A stretch of 64,000 bases of DNA from Streptomyces olivochromogenes (GTDB lineage: Bacteria; Actinomycetota; Actinomycetes; Streptomycetales; Streptomycetaceae): contig NZ_KQ948465.1 in NCBI RefSeq assembly GCF_001514115.1, forward strand, positions 143,562 through 207,561. Reading direction: 5' to 3'. The position numbers were made by a program, and so were the translations under genes. The notes under the pieces were generated by a model that was given only the letters and a program-made list of their open reading frames with translations, ran no database searches and was not told where the DNA came from. Shown one piece after another: positions 34,315-42,982 of this stretch; the first letter of the stretch is position 1, and each line of letters opens with the position of its first letter.

Positions 34315-34405
34315 GGAGGCGTCGCCTAGTCCGGTCTATGGCGCCGCACTGCTAATGCGGTTTGGGCCTTAAAGCCCATCGAGGGTTCAAATCCCTCCGC
34401 CTCCG
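34315..34405 (+). tRNA. tRNA-Ser (anticodon GCT)
   Basis: A 91-nt class II tRNA: acceptor GGAGGCG/CGCCTCC with discriminator G, loop CTGCTAA giving GCT, variable arm TTGGGCCTTAAAGCCCA, and T arm GAGGGTTCAAATCCCTC. CCA is not directly encoded. It is followed by a strong terminator. Confidence 0.95.
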
Positions 34406-34414
34406 CACCAAGAT

Positions 34415-34448
34415 CCGAAGCCCCGGTCCACCTGGACCGGGGCTTCGG
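34415..34448 (+). terminator. Terminator after tRNA-Ser(GCT)
   Basis: A 16-bp perfect stem, CCGAAGCCCCGGTCCA with its complement, around a 2-nt spacer. Confidence 0.75.
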
Positions 34449-34599
34449 CGTTGAGTCCCTCTGGAGCGCGTTTGCCCAGCTCACAAGGGGTGCGGCAAAC
34501 GGATTTCACATGGCGGCGGCAGTCATGTAATGTTCTTCCTGTCGCCGCGAGCGGGCCGAAAGCCCGGGAAGCGGGACGAAGCAGGAAACAACAGAACAA

Positions 34600-34672
34600 G
34601 CACTCGTAGCTTAACGGATAGAGCATCTGACTACGGATCAGAAGGTTGCAGGTTCGAATCCTGCCGAGTGCA
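34600..34672 (+). tRNA. tRNA-Arg (anticodon ACG)
   Basis: 73 nt: acceptor GCACTCG/CGAGTGC with discriminator A, anticodon stem TCTGA/TCAGA with loop CTACGGA, and T arm GCAGG/CCTGC with TTCGAAT. The A34 of this tRNA is the known substrate of TadA, whose gene lies at 61140-61640 in this window. Confidence 0.95.
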
Positions 34673-34679
34673 CACCAGA

Positions 34680-34714
34680 CCAGAGGCCCCGTGGAGTGAT
34701 CCACGGGGCCTCTG
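34680..34714 (+). terminator. Terminator after tRNA-Arg
   Basis: CAGAGGCCCCGTGG pairs with CCACGGGGCCTCTG around a 6-nt loop and is followed by CTTTTGCCTT. Confidence 0.8.
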
Positions 34715-34790
34715 GCTTTTGCCTTGACGGCAGTGTTTGACGGCGACCGCTTCTGTTCGGTCCATGAGCTCAAAGGGAACACTGTTCGGC

Positions 34791-35162
34791 ATGCCTGTCT
34801 CGCTGCATCACATCGTCATCGACGCCCACGACCTGCCCGCCCTGGCCCGGTTCTGGGCCGAGGTGCTGCGCTGGCGGATCCTGTCCGAGCGGGAGCGGGA
34901 GGTCGTGATCGGGCCGGACGAGACGGCCCCGGTGGGAATCTGCTTCATGCCGGTGACCGACCGCAAGGTCGTCAAGAACCGCCTGCACCTCGATCTCACC
35001 TCCACGGCGGAGGACCGGGAGGCCGAGATCGAGCGCATCCTTGCCCTCGGCGCTCGCAGAGCGGACGTCGGGCAGAGCGGTGACGAATCGTGGACCGTGC
35101 TGGTCGATCCGGAGGGGAACGAGTTCTGCGTGGTCCGTCCGAAGGAGACCCTCATCGGATAG
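34791..35162 (+). CDS. VOC family protein
   Basis: 123 residues from ATG 34791, preceded by AAGGGAAC; ATG 34764 is an alternative that adds nine residues. The vicinal-oxygen-chelate fold is seen in LHHIVIDAHDLPALARFWAE and VLVDPEGNEFCVVRP. His near the start and Glu in DPEGNEF are in ligand positions. It resembles the protein at 19008-19361 at both ends. Substrate unknown; many streptomycete members bind or detoxify small molecules. Confidence 0.8.
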   Translation: MPVSLHHIVIDAHDLPALARFWAEVLRWRILSEREREVVIGPDETAPVGICFMPVTDRKVVKNRLHLDLTSTAEDREAEIERILALGARRADVGQSGDESWTVLVDPEGNEFCVVRPKETLIG

Positions 35163-35454
35163 CCCTCGCCGGTGGTGAGCACGCTGCGTGTGTTCCGGCC
35201 CTTCATGCCACGGCTGGAAGTTCCACGTTCCGCGCTCCCATTCGTCGTACGCGATTCCTTCCGGGCCCTCCATCCGGTTCCGGTATCGGGCTGCGAAGTC
35301 GTGCCAACCCGGGACACCCGTTCGCGCATAGAGGGCAATTCGTCCTATTTGTCATTTTGTTGTGTACGGTGCGCTTGTGCGCCGCCGGATAGGGAGGTGC
35401 AGGCCTGCTGCTGATCGAGCGCGGGCATCGTTTCAAAAGCCTCGGGAGAGATCG

Positions 35455-37167
35455 GTGGACAATCGGCACGCACGGAAACCGGCTCTGATCGTGCGATCAG
35501 TGCCTCACCAGGGGCGGCTCGGCGGCGGGCGGTGGAATGGCGCAGGCACTGCGACGGCCCTGTGCTTGGTCCTGTCCGGTCTTGGGCTGGTTCCGGCTAC
35601 GGCGGCTACGGCGGTCAAGTCGTCGTCCCGTGCAGTTCCCCTTACCGAGACTTTCACCTTCACGGGTGCCCCGCAGAGCTTCACCGTTCCGGCCGACACG
35701 GCGGTAACGATCACCGCGGACGGCGCAGGCGGTGGCAGCACCCGCAACGGCTCTTGCGTCAATGGTGGAACGGGCGGTGCAGGGGCGCGGGTGGTCACCA
35801 CTCTCCCGGCCTCCGCAACCCCGACGCCCGTCACTGTGAATGTGGGTGGCGCCGGCGGCAGGGGCTGCAGTGCCAACGTGGGTGCCGCCGGCGGGTTCAA
35901 CGGCGGAGCGTCGGGTGGAGCGGGACCTACCACTCCAATCTCCAACGGTTCGGGTGGGGGTGGGGCGTCAAGTGTGTCGACGGGCGGCAGCCTGCTCGTG
36001 GTGGCGGGCGGGGGCGGCGGTACCGGGGGACGTAATTTCCCTTCCAACGGGGGTAACGGCGGCACCCCGAATGGCACTGCCGGCGACCCGGGAGGAACTG
36101 TCGGCGGTTCCCCTGGAGGCGGCGGTAGCGGGGGTACCACCAGCGCAGGAGGCGCAGGAGGTGCGGGAGGTGTCGCCCCGCCGTGTATGGCGCAGGCCGG
36201 CGGCACAGGGGGTGGTTTCTCCGCCGCCACGGTCGGCGCCGGGGGCTCGGGCGGCAACTACTCCGGCTGTGGCCCCGGTCTTGTGGTTGCCGGTGGCGGA
36301 GGTGGCGGAGGCGGTTACTTCGGCGGTGGTGGAGGGGGCGCTTCGGCCACCATCCTGGGTGCCGCTGGTGGAGGGAGCGGCGGTGGAGGCAGCAGTTTCG
36401 CCACCCCGACGGGCACCAGCACCGCGTACTCCACCTCGCCGGTTGGAACCCCTGACGCGAACGGTCGGGTGACCATCACCTACACGGTCCAGGACCTGGC
36501 CTTCAGCACGGTAAGCCCGCTGCCCGACGCAACCCAGAACGTCGCCTACTCCACCACCCTGCAGACCACCGGCGGCACCGGGAACCCCACCTTCGCGGTT
36601 ACCGACGGCTCCCTGCCCCCCGGCCTGAGCCTCGACCCGGACAGCGGAGAGATCTCCGGCACTCCCACCACGAATGGCACGTTCACGTTCACCGTCACGG
36701 CCACCGACCCCAACCCGAACGTGCCCGCGGCCTCACGGCAGTTCACACTCATCGTGCAGCCCCCCGCTCCCCCCACCTGCGCCACCAGCACCGCCGACCT
36801 GCGGACCCAAGGCTTCAACGTCATCACCGGCAACGACCGCCCCAACATCCTGGTCGGTACCCAGGCACGAGACGCGATCTTCGGGCTCGGCGGCGGCGAC
36901 ACCATCGACGGGCGCGGCGGCGACGACCTGCTGTGCGGCGGTGACGGCAGCGACGTCCTTGCCGGGGCCGACGGCAACGACCGCATCGAGGGCGGCAACG
37001 GCAACGACGTCCTCCAAGGCGCCGCCGGAAACGACACCCTCCTCGGCCAGAACGGCAACGACGCCCTCGACGGCGGACCCGGCACGAACACCAACAACGG
37101 TGGGCCCGGCATCGATTTCTGCGTCCACCCCTCCACCGGTGCAGGCGTCACCCAATGCAACCCCTAG
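35455..37167 (+). CDS. Secreted glycine-rich protein with putative Ig and RTX-like repeats
   Basis: 570 residues from GTG 35455 behind GGGAGAG. Residues about 28-53 form a signal peptide. About 60-330 is a Gly-rich beta domain (GGAGGRGCS, GGGGGGGGYFGGGGGG), 335-440 a putative Ig-like He_PIG domain (NVAYSTTLQTTGGTGNPTF, GLSLDPDSGEISGTPTTNGT), and 460-545 about seven hemolysin-type calcium-binding nonapeptides (GGGDTIDGR, GGDDLLCGG, GNDRIEGG). It is probably exported by the Sec route, as no type I partner genes are near. A calcium-dependent surface or adhesion protein is inferred. The Gly tract is prone to length change. Confidence 0.8.
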   Translation: MDNRHARKPALIVRSVPHQGRLGGGRWNGAGTATALCLVLSGLGLVPATAATAVKSSSRAVPLTETFTFTGAPQSFTVPADTAVTITADGAGGGSTRNGSCVNGGTGGAGARVVTTLPASATPTPVTVNVGGAGGRGCSANVGAAGGFNGGASGGAGPTTPISNGSGGGGASSVSTGGSLLVVAGGGGGTGGRNFPSNGGNGGTPNGTAGDPGGTVGGSPGGGGSGGTTSAGGAGGAGGVAPPCMAQAGGTGGGFSAATVGAGGSGGNYSGCGPGLVVAGGGGGGGGYFGGGGGGASATILGAAGGGSGGGGSSFATPTGTSTAYSTSPVGTPDANGRVTITYTVQDLAFSTVSPLPDATQNVAYSTTLQTTGGTGNPTFAVTDGSLPPGLSLDPDSGEISGTPTTNGTFTFTVTATDPNPNVPAASRQFTLIVQPPAPPTCATSTADLRTQGFNVITGNDRPNILVGTQARDAIFGLGGGDTIDGRGGDDLLCGGDGSDVLAGADGNDRIEGGNGNDVLQGAAGNDTLLGQNGNDALDGGPGTNTNNGGPGIDFCVHPSTGAGVTQCNP

Positions 37168-37270
37168 CGCACACCGCATGAACACGGTCCGGATATCGTT
37201 CAGCCCTGCCGGATTCCTTCGCTTCGCAGGATTCGACGGCGAAGTCCGGGAAGCTGATGGCCGTGAATTT

Positions 37271-37314
37271 CATGGACGTGGACGTCGAATTCCATGGACT
37301 CGGACGTCGAATTC
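37271..37314 (+). repeat. Two 22-bp direct repeats
   Basis: CATGGACGTGGACGTCGAAT (plus TC) is followed directly by CATGGACTCGGACGTCGAAT (plus TC), two mismatches apart, in the convergent spacer. No function is evident. Confidence 0.55.
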
Positions 37315-37346
37315 TCTATCCGTACCATGAGGATCTCGGAATGCGT

Positions 37347-37378
37347 CCAGAGGCCCCGGAGGGATCCGGGGCCTCTGG
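37347..37378. terminator. Bidirectional terminator
   Basis: CCAGAGGCCCCGG pairs exactly with CCGGGGCCTCTGG around a 6-nt loop between convergent genes ending at 37167 and 37439. Confidence 0.75.
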
Positions 37379-37438
37379 CGTTCGGGGAATATGGGGCTGT
37401 GGGTTCCTTCGTTGTCGGAGCGCTCGCTCTTGTGGGTG

Positions 37439-38101
37439 TCAGCCGGTATGGGTGGCGTGGGCGTGCGGGTCGTGGACGCTCGCGAGGAGCTGCCGGTACG
37501 TCTCACTCATGGGCTTCTCCTTCCCCTTCGGGCTGAGAGAGATGATCTGGATGAAGTGGGAGTCGCCGGCGATGAGGCGGGCGGAGCCCGCAGCGCCGTC
37601 AGGGGCGGAGAGACGCGCGTCGAGGCCCGGCCGGCCGTGGACCTTGATCTTGTGGACGTCGGTGCTGGAGAGCTTGTGCTGGGAGGACTGGGTGGCCGCG
37701 TTGTAGCCGTCCACCAAGCCCCGAAGAGCGTCGTTGAGCTCTCCCTGGGCGCAGGGCAGGTCGAAGACCGCGAAGACGATGACCCCGTTCTCGGTCTTCA
37801 CCTTGTAAAGGCGACCGTTCATTCCGTCCACGTCCTGGGTGAACTGCATGACCTTGGGCTTTCCGGGGAGCCGGAACTTGATGCCGCTCGCGGCGTCGGT
37901 GGTCTCCACCCATTGCCTGGCGGAGGCGGGGCTGCCGTGCTGACGGTGAGCGTCGTGATCGGAGGCGACCGTGGTGACGGCGGCCGTGTGCGGCGCCGCC
38001 GTGGCGGCCATCGCGCTGCCGGGCAACACCGCGCCTCCGGCGATCACGGTGGTCGAGGCGGCGAGCAGCAGAAGGCGCTGGAAATGGGAACGGCGAGTCA
38101 T
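37439..38101 (-). CDS. Secreted protein of unknown function
   Basis: 220 residues. A signal peptide is visible (RRSHFQRLLLLAASTTVIAG, with cleavage near AMA-AT). The mature protein has a His/Asp-rich start (SDHDAHRQHG), a globular domain with SGIKFRLPGKPKVMQFTQDV and YKVKTENGVIVFAVFDL, one Cys, and a His-rich end. It was not assigned to a family. The DHDAHRQH and HDPHAHATH segments at the two ends could bind metal, which is inference only. Confidence 0.65.
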   Translation of the reverse strand: MTRRSHFQRLLLLAASTTVIAGGAVLPGSAMAATAAPHTAAVTTVASDHDAHRQHGSPASARQWVETTDAASGIKFRLPGKPKVMQFTQDVDGMNGRLYKVKTENGVIVFAVFDLPCAQGELNDALRGLVDGYNAATQSSQHKLSSTDVHKIKVHGRPGLDARLSAPDGAAGSARLIAGDSHFIQIISLSPKGKEKPMSETYRQLLASVHDPHAHATHTG

Positions 38102-38436
38102 GGAAATTCACATCCCGTGGAAGTGGGGGAGGGGGGACAGTAGGTTGACGAATGGTCCGCGGCTTACGGGTTTCCGGCCGTGCATCGCATGTGTCCATTA
38201 GGCCCGGTCCTTTGAATCGGGTCATGCCCCTGCATCACGTGACGCGAGAAGTCGGGACTTGACCGATGCCGTTGGTCCGAGCACAATCCCCGGCCCGCAC
38301 ACCGTCGCCGCGGAGGGCTTCCGATGGGGGTGCTTGCGGGGAATCGATCCTGCTGTCGCCTATCGAGTGAACGTCATTGATTTCTACGGGAGTTGCATGC
38401 TTCCTCGCCTATTTTCCGGCGTGGAGGTGATGCTCG
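38102..38436. other. Divergent spacer
   Basis: 335 bp between the secreted-protein gene (minus) and the BRO-N gene (plus). AT-richer sequence at 38360-38410 (TCATTGATTTCTACGGGAG) is the likely BRO promoter and leader. No small gene is supported. Confidence 0.4.
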
Positions 38437-39294
38437 ATGTACGAGCAGGACGCGATCGACGTCAACGACTTCGTGTTCGCGGCGACGGGGGCGCGGGTGC
38501 GGAGGCTGACGCTGGCTGAGGGGGAGCACTGGTTCCCGGCGGCGGACGTGGCCAAGGAGCTCGGCTACACCAACACCCGCCAAGCCCTTCTCTGGCATGT
38601 CGCGGAAGACTGCCAACAGCGCCTCGCGGATCTTGCACGAAGCGTCTATGGAGTAGACGCATTGAGCAAGATTGCAGGTCACGGGCTCAAGAAGTCGATG
38701 AAGATGGTGAATCTGCAGGGGCTCATCAGACTGGTCAACGGGTGTACCAAGTCCGAGTGCGAGCCCTTCAAGGCCTGGGTGGCCGAGGTCGTCGTGACCA
38801 TCCAGCGCGACGGCTGCTACGAACTCGAGCAGGCCCCCGTACAGCCCGCCTCCGGCGGTGGCGTCGCCTACGTCGTGCCCCAGCAGGTCGCCGATGCCAT
38901 CGTGCGGCTCGAGGAGCGGAACTTTCGGGCGGACGAGGAGTTCGCGGCGCGGGCGGCGGCGCGGAACGAATTGCTGGCCGAGCGCAATGCCCTGATGGCT
39001 GAGGGTAATCGGCTGGCGGCTCAGCGGGAGCAGTTGATGGCTGAGCGGAATCAGCTGTTGCGGGAGTCGAACGGTGACCGGAGCGCCATGGCCCGGAACC
39101 AGGACGCGATGGCACGCAGCCAGGAAATGATCTTTCGGAGTCAGGAGGTGATCGCTCGCAGCCAGGAGATGATCGCCCGGAGCCAGGACGCGATGGCGGC
39201 GGCTCTGGGGCGCATGGCCGAGTCGTTGGACCGGATCGCGGGGCGGATGGGGGCGGGCGGCGGGAGCCGGAAGCCGCCGGGCGAACCGGGCTGA
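38437..39294 (+). CDS. BRO-N domain protein with C-terminal heptad-repeat coiled coil
   Basis: 285 residues. The Bro-N domain of phage antirepressors and baculovirus BRO proteins spans about 10-125 (WFPAADVAKELGYTNTRQAL, then LKKSMKMVNLQGLIRLV). Residues 150-265 form a long coiled coil, ending in a run of seven-residue repeats of the type ARSQEMI (RNQDAMARSQEMIFRSQEVI and on). Bro-N usually binds DNA. The start ATG has GGAGGTGATG upstream. No other phage gene is nearby, so it is either a domesticated regulator or a phage relic. It ends at a hairpin shared with the MarR gene. Confidence 0.8.
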   Translation: MYEQDAIDVNDFVFAATGARVRRLTLAEGEHWFPAADVAKELGYTNTRQALLWHVAEDCQQRLADLARSVYGVDALSKIAGHGLKKSMKMVNLQGLIRLVNGCTKSECEPFKAWVAEVVVTIQRDGCYELEQAPVQPASGGGVAYVVPQQVADAIVRLEERNFRADEEFAARAAARNELLAERNALMAEGNRLAAQREQLMAERNQLLRESNGDRSAMARNQDAMARSQEMIFRSQEVIARSQEMIARSQDAMAAALGRMAESLDRIAGRMGAGGGSRKPPGEPG

Positions 39295-39488
39295 CGGTGG
39301 AGCGCGTGCACGACAAGGTGAGGACGCTGCTCAAGCGCGGATGCATGTAGCAGAGCGGGTGCGCGGCGGACGGGGCGCCGGTGTACGTGCTGTAGGGGGG
39401 CGCCGGGAGGGCGCCAGGGGGCAAGGGAGCGCCGAAGGGCGTCGAAGGGTGCCCCCAAGCATGTCGAAGGACGCCGGAGGAAGCAGAA

Positions 39489-39527
39489 GGGCCCGAAGTC
39501 GCATCCCATACTTGCGGCTTCGGGCCC
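39489..39527. terminator. Bidirectional hairpin between convergent genes
   Basis: GGGCCCGAAGTCGC pairs with GCGGCTTCGGGCCC, with one G-T pair, around an 11-nt loop. Confidence 0.65.
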
Positions 39528-39555
39528 TCTCCACGTTAGGTGAAGGCGCGCCAGG

Positions 39556-40035
39556 TCAGTCACCCTTCCGCAGCTCCTCCAGGTATTCGCCCATCAGCCT
39601 TCCCGTACGGGTGAACCAGTCGTACAGGACCGCGATTTCGGCGGGAGAGTAGTCGGAGAAGAGTTCGGTGACGCGGGTGTGGTGCGGCTCGTAGAGGGCC
39701 TTGACGCGGGCGACCGCGTCCGGGTTCGCGGCCACGCGGACACGGCGGCGGTCGTCGGGGTCGGGACGGCGGGTGACGTAGTCGGCGCGTTCGAGGCGGT
39801 TGAGGATCCCCGTGACGGCGCCCGTCGTGACGTGGGCCCGCTCCGCGAGGTCGCCGGCCGTGAGCAGCGTGTCGCCCGCCTCCAGGACGAAGCCGAAGCA
39901 CGTGAGGTCGGTGACGTTCAGGTTCAGCCGCTGGGCCATCTCCTGCTGGCCGATCATGCCCGTCGCGATGAGGTGGTCCATCGCGCTCAGCGCCTGGGCC
40001 GGAGTCGCGGGTGGGCGCGGCGTGCCCTGCTGCAT
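39556..40035 (-). CDS. MarR family transcriptional regulator
   Basis: 159 residues from ATG 40035; a second ATG six bases upstream lies too close to the AAGGGAA ribosome site. The winged helix is at about 50-115 (LTAGDLAERAHVTTGAVTGI, RLERADYVTRRPDPDDRRRV), and flanking helices form the dimer. MarR proteins repress efflux or stress genes until a small aromatic ligand binds. The divergent neighbour at 40147 encodes a small membrane protein and is the natural first candidate target. Confidence 0.88.
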   Translation of the reverse strand: MQQGTPRPPATPAQALSAMDHLIATGMIGQQEMAQRLNLNVTDLTCFGFVLEAGDTLLTAGDLAERAHVTTGAVTGILNRLERADYVTRRPDPDDRRRVRVAANPDAVARVKALYEPHHTRVTELFSDYSPAEIAVLYDWFTRTGRLMGEYLEELRKGD

Positions 40036-40146
40036 GGGCATTTCCCTTAGTGCGTGAGATGTTTCTGGGGTAGATTTCTTAGCGTATGAGGGATTCTAGT
40101 CCCTCACGTCACGAAACTCCGCTGTTCGGACAGAGGGAGGCAATAC

Positions 40147-40515
40147 GTGAGCAAGCATGACGAGGGGCACACCCTCGCGGGCTGGACCGGATTCGGGATC
40201 GCCACCGTGGGGGTGGTGGGCATCGGGCTGGGGGTCTGCACCGACAACGCCCTCGGCGAATGGGGCGGCCTGGCGGTCGTGGCCGTGAGCGTGCTGGTCA
40301 CCTGGGTGCTCCATCTCGCCGGGTGGGGCAAGCCGCCCGGGCGGCGGCCGACCTCGGAGTGGGGACTGCGGGTCAGGGACCTCGGCGCGCGGGAGGGGCA
40401 CCCCGGGTGTGTGGGGTGCCGGCTGGCGGGGCGTGGGCGGTCCGCGACCAGGTCGGACGTGGCTGTCGGCGGAAGGCCGGCGAGTGGTGAACCCGTGACC
40501 GAGTCCGTCACCTGA
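40147..40515 (+). CDS. Small membrane protein, HGxxPAAW-type family
   Basis: 122 residues with two transmembrane helices (about 11-31 GWTGFGIATVGVVGIGLGVC and 38-60). These are followed by the cytoplasmic GWGKPPGRRP-type sequence and a conserved REGHPGCVGCRLAGRGR segment with a C-x2-C pair. The layout matches the streptomycete HGxxPAAW family, whose function is unknown; here the motif near the N-terminus reads EGHTLAGW. The GTG start has AGGGAGG upstream. Divergent from MarR. Confidence 0.7.
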   Translation: MSKHDEGHTLAGWTGFGIATVGVVGIGLGVCTDNALGEWGGLAVVAVSVLVTWVLHLAGWGKPPGRRPTSEWGLRVRDLGAREGHPGCVGCRLAGRGRSATRSDVAVGGRPASGEPVTESVT

Positions 40516-40606
40516 ACAGCCGAGTCCGTCACCTCAACGGCTGCCCGGGCAGAGGCGGCTTGATCGCCGGCCCCGTTGTCGGTGGCAACGCCTACGCTCG
40601 TGAGTG

Positions 40607-41476
40607 ATGGCACAGACGTGGAGATGTTCGGGTCTGCGGTGGTCGGCGGACGGCCCCGTGCTGATGTGGGGCGGCGGGCGGGGCAGTGCGCTGTCCTGGG
40701 GGAAGCGGGTGGCCTTTGGGGTGGTGGACGAGGGCGTACGGACGTGTGTGGGCGCGCGGGGGAACGCGTGTCCGGTGCGGGCGGTGGTGTCGGGGCGGAG
40801 TGCGGGGGCCCGTTGTGAGGAGTGCGCGCGGCTGGACCGCGCGCACTCCGTGGCCGCCGACACGATGGCCGACGACCCGCGGCCGTACCGCGTGTACCTC
40901 GCGTGGTTCGGGCCCGGCATGGTCAAGGTCGGGATCACCGGGGCCGCGCGCGGCTCGGCTCGGCTGCTGGAACAGGGGGCCGTCGTCTTCAGCTGGCTGG
41001 GGCAGGGGCCGTTGATGGCGGCGCGGCGGACCGAGGAGCTGCTGCGGGCGGCGCTCCGGGTGCCGGACCGGATCCCGTACGCCGAGAAGAGGGCGGTGCG
41101 GGCCGCGTTGCCGGGGCCGGGCGAGCGGCTCGAGGAGATCCGGGAGCTGCATGCGCGGGTCATGGAGCTCGAAGGCTGGCCCGAGTCCCTGGAGCGGGCG
41201 CCCTTCCAGGCCGTCGATCACACCGAGGTGTTCGGGCTCGAAGGGCTCCCGCCCGCCGTCGGTGTCGTGAGCGAGCTGGTCGCGGGCGGTGTGGTGAGCG
41301 GGGAGCTGCTCGCCGCGGCCGGGCCCGATCTGCACCTGGCGACCGGGCGTGGGGTCGTCGTGGTCGATACGCGGCTCATGACCGGGTGGGAGCTGACCGC
41401 GGTCAGGGGTGAGCAACTGACGGTTCCCGTAAGGGAGTGGGAGGACAGGAGCATGAGGCAGGACGGACTCTTCTGA
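40607..41476 (+). CDS. DUF2797 domain protein
   Basis: 289 residues. The N-terminal segment has a Cys cluster (RTCVGARGNACPVRA, ARCEECARLD) of the C-x8-C-x15-17-C-x2-C kind, likely a zinc site. A domain follows with YRVYLAWFGPGMVKVGITGA and LEQGAVVFSWLGQGPLMAAR, which resembles a GIY-YIG-like fold. DUF2797 has no established function. A GTG one codon upstream is an alternative start. It is not clearly in an operon. Confidence 0.8.
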   Translation: MAQTWRCSGLRWSADGPVLMWGGGRGSALSWGKRVAFGVVDEGVRTCVGARGNACPVRAVVSGRSAGARCEECARLDRAHSVAADTMADDPRPYRVYLAWFGPGMVKVGITGAARGSARLLEQGAVVFSWLGQGPLMAARRTEELLRAALRVPDRIPYAEKRAVRAALPGPGERLEEIRELHARVMELEGWPESLERAPFQAVDHTEVFGLEGLPPAVGVVSELVAGGVVSGELLAAAGPDLHLATGRGVVVVDTRLMTGWELTAVRGEQLTVPVREWEDRSMRQDGLF

Positions 41477-41589
41477 ATGCCCGGGTCCGAGTGGATGCCG
41501 TTCTCCGAAGGTCAAGAGTTGGATCCCTCTTGGATCCCGTTCGGAAAGGGCCTGGACGAGTGAGGACACGTGGCCCGACAGTGGCTGAC

Positions 41590-41943
41590 ATGAGCGATCA
41601 CTCCATTACACCTGTCGCAGCCCATGAACCCCCCTACTACGCCGCCGTGTTCACCTCCGTCAGGACCGACGACGACGGAGGGTACGGAGAGACCGCCGAG
41701 CGCATGGAGGAGCTGGTGAAGGACATCCCGGGCTACCTCGGCATGGATCAGGCGCACACGCCGGGCGGGCTGTCGATCACCGTCGGGTACTTCCGGGACG
41801 CGGACGCGATCAGGGAGTGGAGCGGACATGCCGAGCACCGCACGGCGCAGCGGCGCGGCCGCGCCGAGTGGTACGAGCGCTACACGCTGCACATCGCCAG
41901 GGTCGAGCGGAGCCATGAGTTCGAGCGGACTCCAGGGGACTGA
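41590..41943 (+). CDS. Antibiotic biosynthesis monooxygenase (ABM) domain protein
   Basis: 117 residues with a ferredoxin-like ABM fold: PYYAAVFTSVRTDDDGGYGE, GYLGMDQAHTPGGLSITVGY and the C-terminal AEWYERYTLHIARVERSHEF. Such small dimers include heme-degrading or quinone-forming oxygenases and many stress proteins of unknown reaction. The start was taken at ATG 41590, with GTG 41581 possible. The amidohydrolase gene starts 40 bp downstream, so co-transcription is likely. Confidence 0.8.
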   Translation: MSDHSITPVAAHEPPYYAAVFTSVRTDDDGGYGETAERMEELVKDIPGYLGMDQAHTPGGLSITVGYFRDADAIREWSGHAEHRTAQRRGRAEWYERYTLHIARVERSHEFERTPGD

Positions 41944-41983
41944 GCAGAGCATCGGACTCAGCAGGGCACGGAGGTAGGTCGGA

Positions 41984-42922
41984 GTGGCGGGAGTAAGCGT
42001 GCGGGCGACTGACGGGTCTGACGGGTCTGACGGGTCTGGCGGGTCAGGCGGGGAGGACGTACGGCGGTTCTGGGAGCGGCTGGGGCTGCCGGGGCTCGTC
42101 GATGTCCACACGCACTTCATGCCCGAGCGCGTCCTGCACAAGGTGTGGGACTACTTCGACGCGCTAGGGCCGCTGACCGGCGGCGTCGAGTGGCCCATCA
42201 CCTACCGCGCGGAGGAGAGCGAACGTCTCGCGGTGATCCGGGAGTTCGGAGTACGGGCCTTCACCGCGATGCTCTACCCGCACAAGGCCGGCATGGCGCA
42301 GTGGCTGAACTCCTGGGCCGTCGACTTCGCCCGCCGGACGCCCGACTGTCTGCACACCGCGACCCTGTTCCCCGAGCCGGGCGTCGAGGGGTATGTGCGG
42401 GAGGCCCTGGAGCAAGGGGCTCGCGTCTTCAAGGCGCACGTCCAGGTGGGGGCGTACGACCCGAGTGATCGACTCCTCGACTCCACCTGGGGGCTGCTCG
42501 CCGAGGCCGGGGTCCCTGTCGTGATCCACTGCGGGTCCGGTCCCGCGCCCGGCAAACACACCGGGCCCGAGCCGGTCGCCCGCGTCCTCGCCCGGCATCC
42601 CCGACTGCGGCTGATCGTGGCGCACATGGGGATGCCCGAGTACGAGGACTTCCTCGCCCTCGCGGAGCGCTACGGGGAGGTGCGGCTGGACACGACGATG
42701 GCGTTCACGGACTTCAGCGAGCGGTTCGCGCCGTTTCCGCGCGAGGCCAGGACCCGACTCGTCGCCCTCGGTGACCGGGTCTTGCTGGGGACCGACTTCC
42801 CGAACATCCCCTACCCGTACGTCCACCAGCTGCACGCCCTCGAACGGCTCGGGCTGGGGGACGACTGGCTGAGGGCCGTCTGCTACGAGAACGGCGCTCG
42901 TCTCTTCGCGATCAGTCCCTGA
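41984..42922 (+). CDS. Amidohydrolase family protein (ACMSD-like TIM barrel)
   Basis: 312 residues. The metal-dependent hydrolase barrel shows DVHTHF (first His pair), PVVIHCGSG (third His), RLIVAHMGMPEYEDF (fourth His) and LGTDFPN (catalytic Asp). This is the amidohydrolase-2 group, with hydrolases and decarboxylases of unknown substrate here. The N-terminus has a Ser/Asp/Gly repeat (DGSDGSDGSGGSGG) coded by a 9-bp microrepeat. The GTG start follows GGAGGTAGGTCGGA. The ABM gene lies 40 bp upstream. Confidence 0.85.
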   Translation: MAGVSVRATDGSDGSDGSGGSGGEDVRRFWERLGLPGLVDVHTHFMPERVLHKVWDYFDALGPLTGGVEWPITYRAEESERLAVIREFGVRAFTAMLYPHKAGMAQWLNSWAVDFARRTPDCLHTATLFPEPGVEGYVREALEQGARVFKAHVQVGAYDPSDRLLDSTWGLLAEAGVPVVIHCGSGPAPGKHTGPEPVARVLARHPRLRLIVAHMGMPEYEDFLALAERYGEVRLDTTMAFTDFSERFAPFPREARTRLVALGDRVLLGTDFPNIPYPYVHQLHALERLGLGDDWLRAVCYENGARLFAISP

Positions 42923-42982
42923 GCGGGACGCCTAGTCAGTCCCTGAGCGGACGCCCGATCAATCCCTGAACGGGGCGCCCCG
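42913..42982 (+). repeat. Three imperfect 24-bp direct repeats
   Basis: AGTCCCTGAGCGGGACGCC, AGTCCCTGAGCGGACGCCC and AATCCCTGAACGGGGCGCC follow each other at 42913, 42937 and 42960. The first contains the stop codon of the amidohydrolase gene. Confidence 0.65.

Noticed and set aside
36000..36470. Repeats in the Gly-rich gene considered as a CRISPR or satellite array
   Set aside because: The repetition is codon-level Gly/Ser coding in one frame without regular units or spacers.
34680..37378. Possible att pair formed by similar CAGAGGCCCC hairpins after tRNA-Arg and at 37347
   Set aside because: The likeness is limited to the terminator stem. No part of the tRNA itself is copied, so there is no integration footprint.
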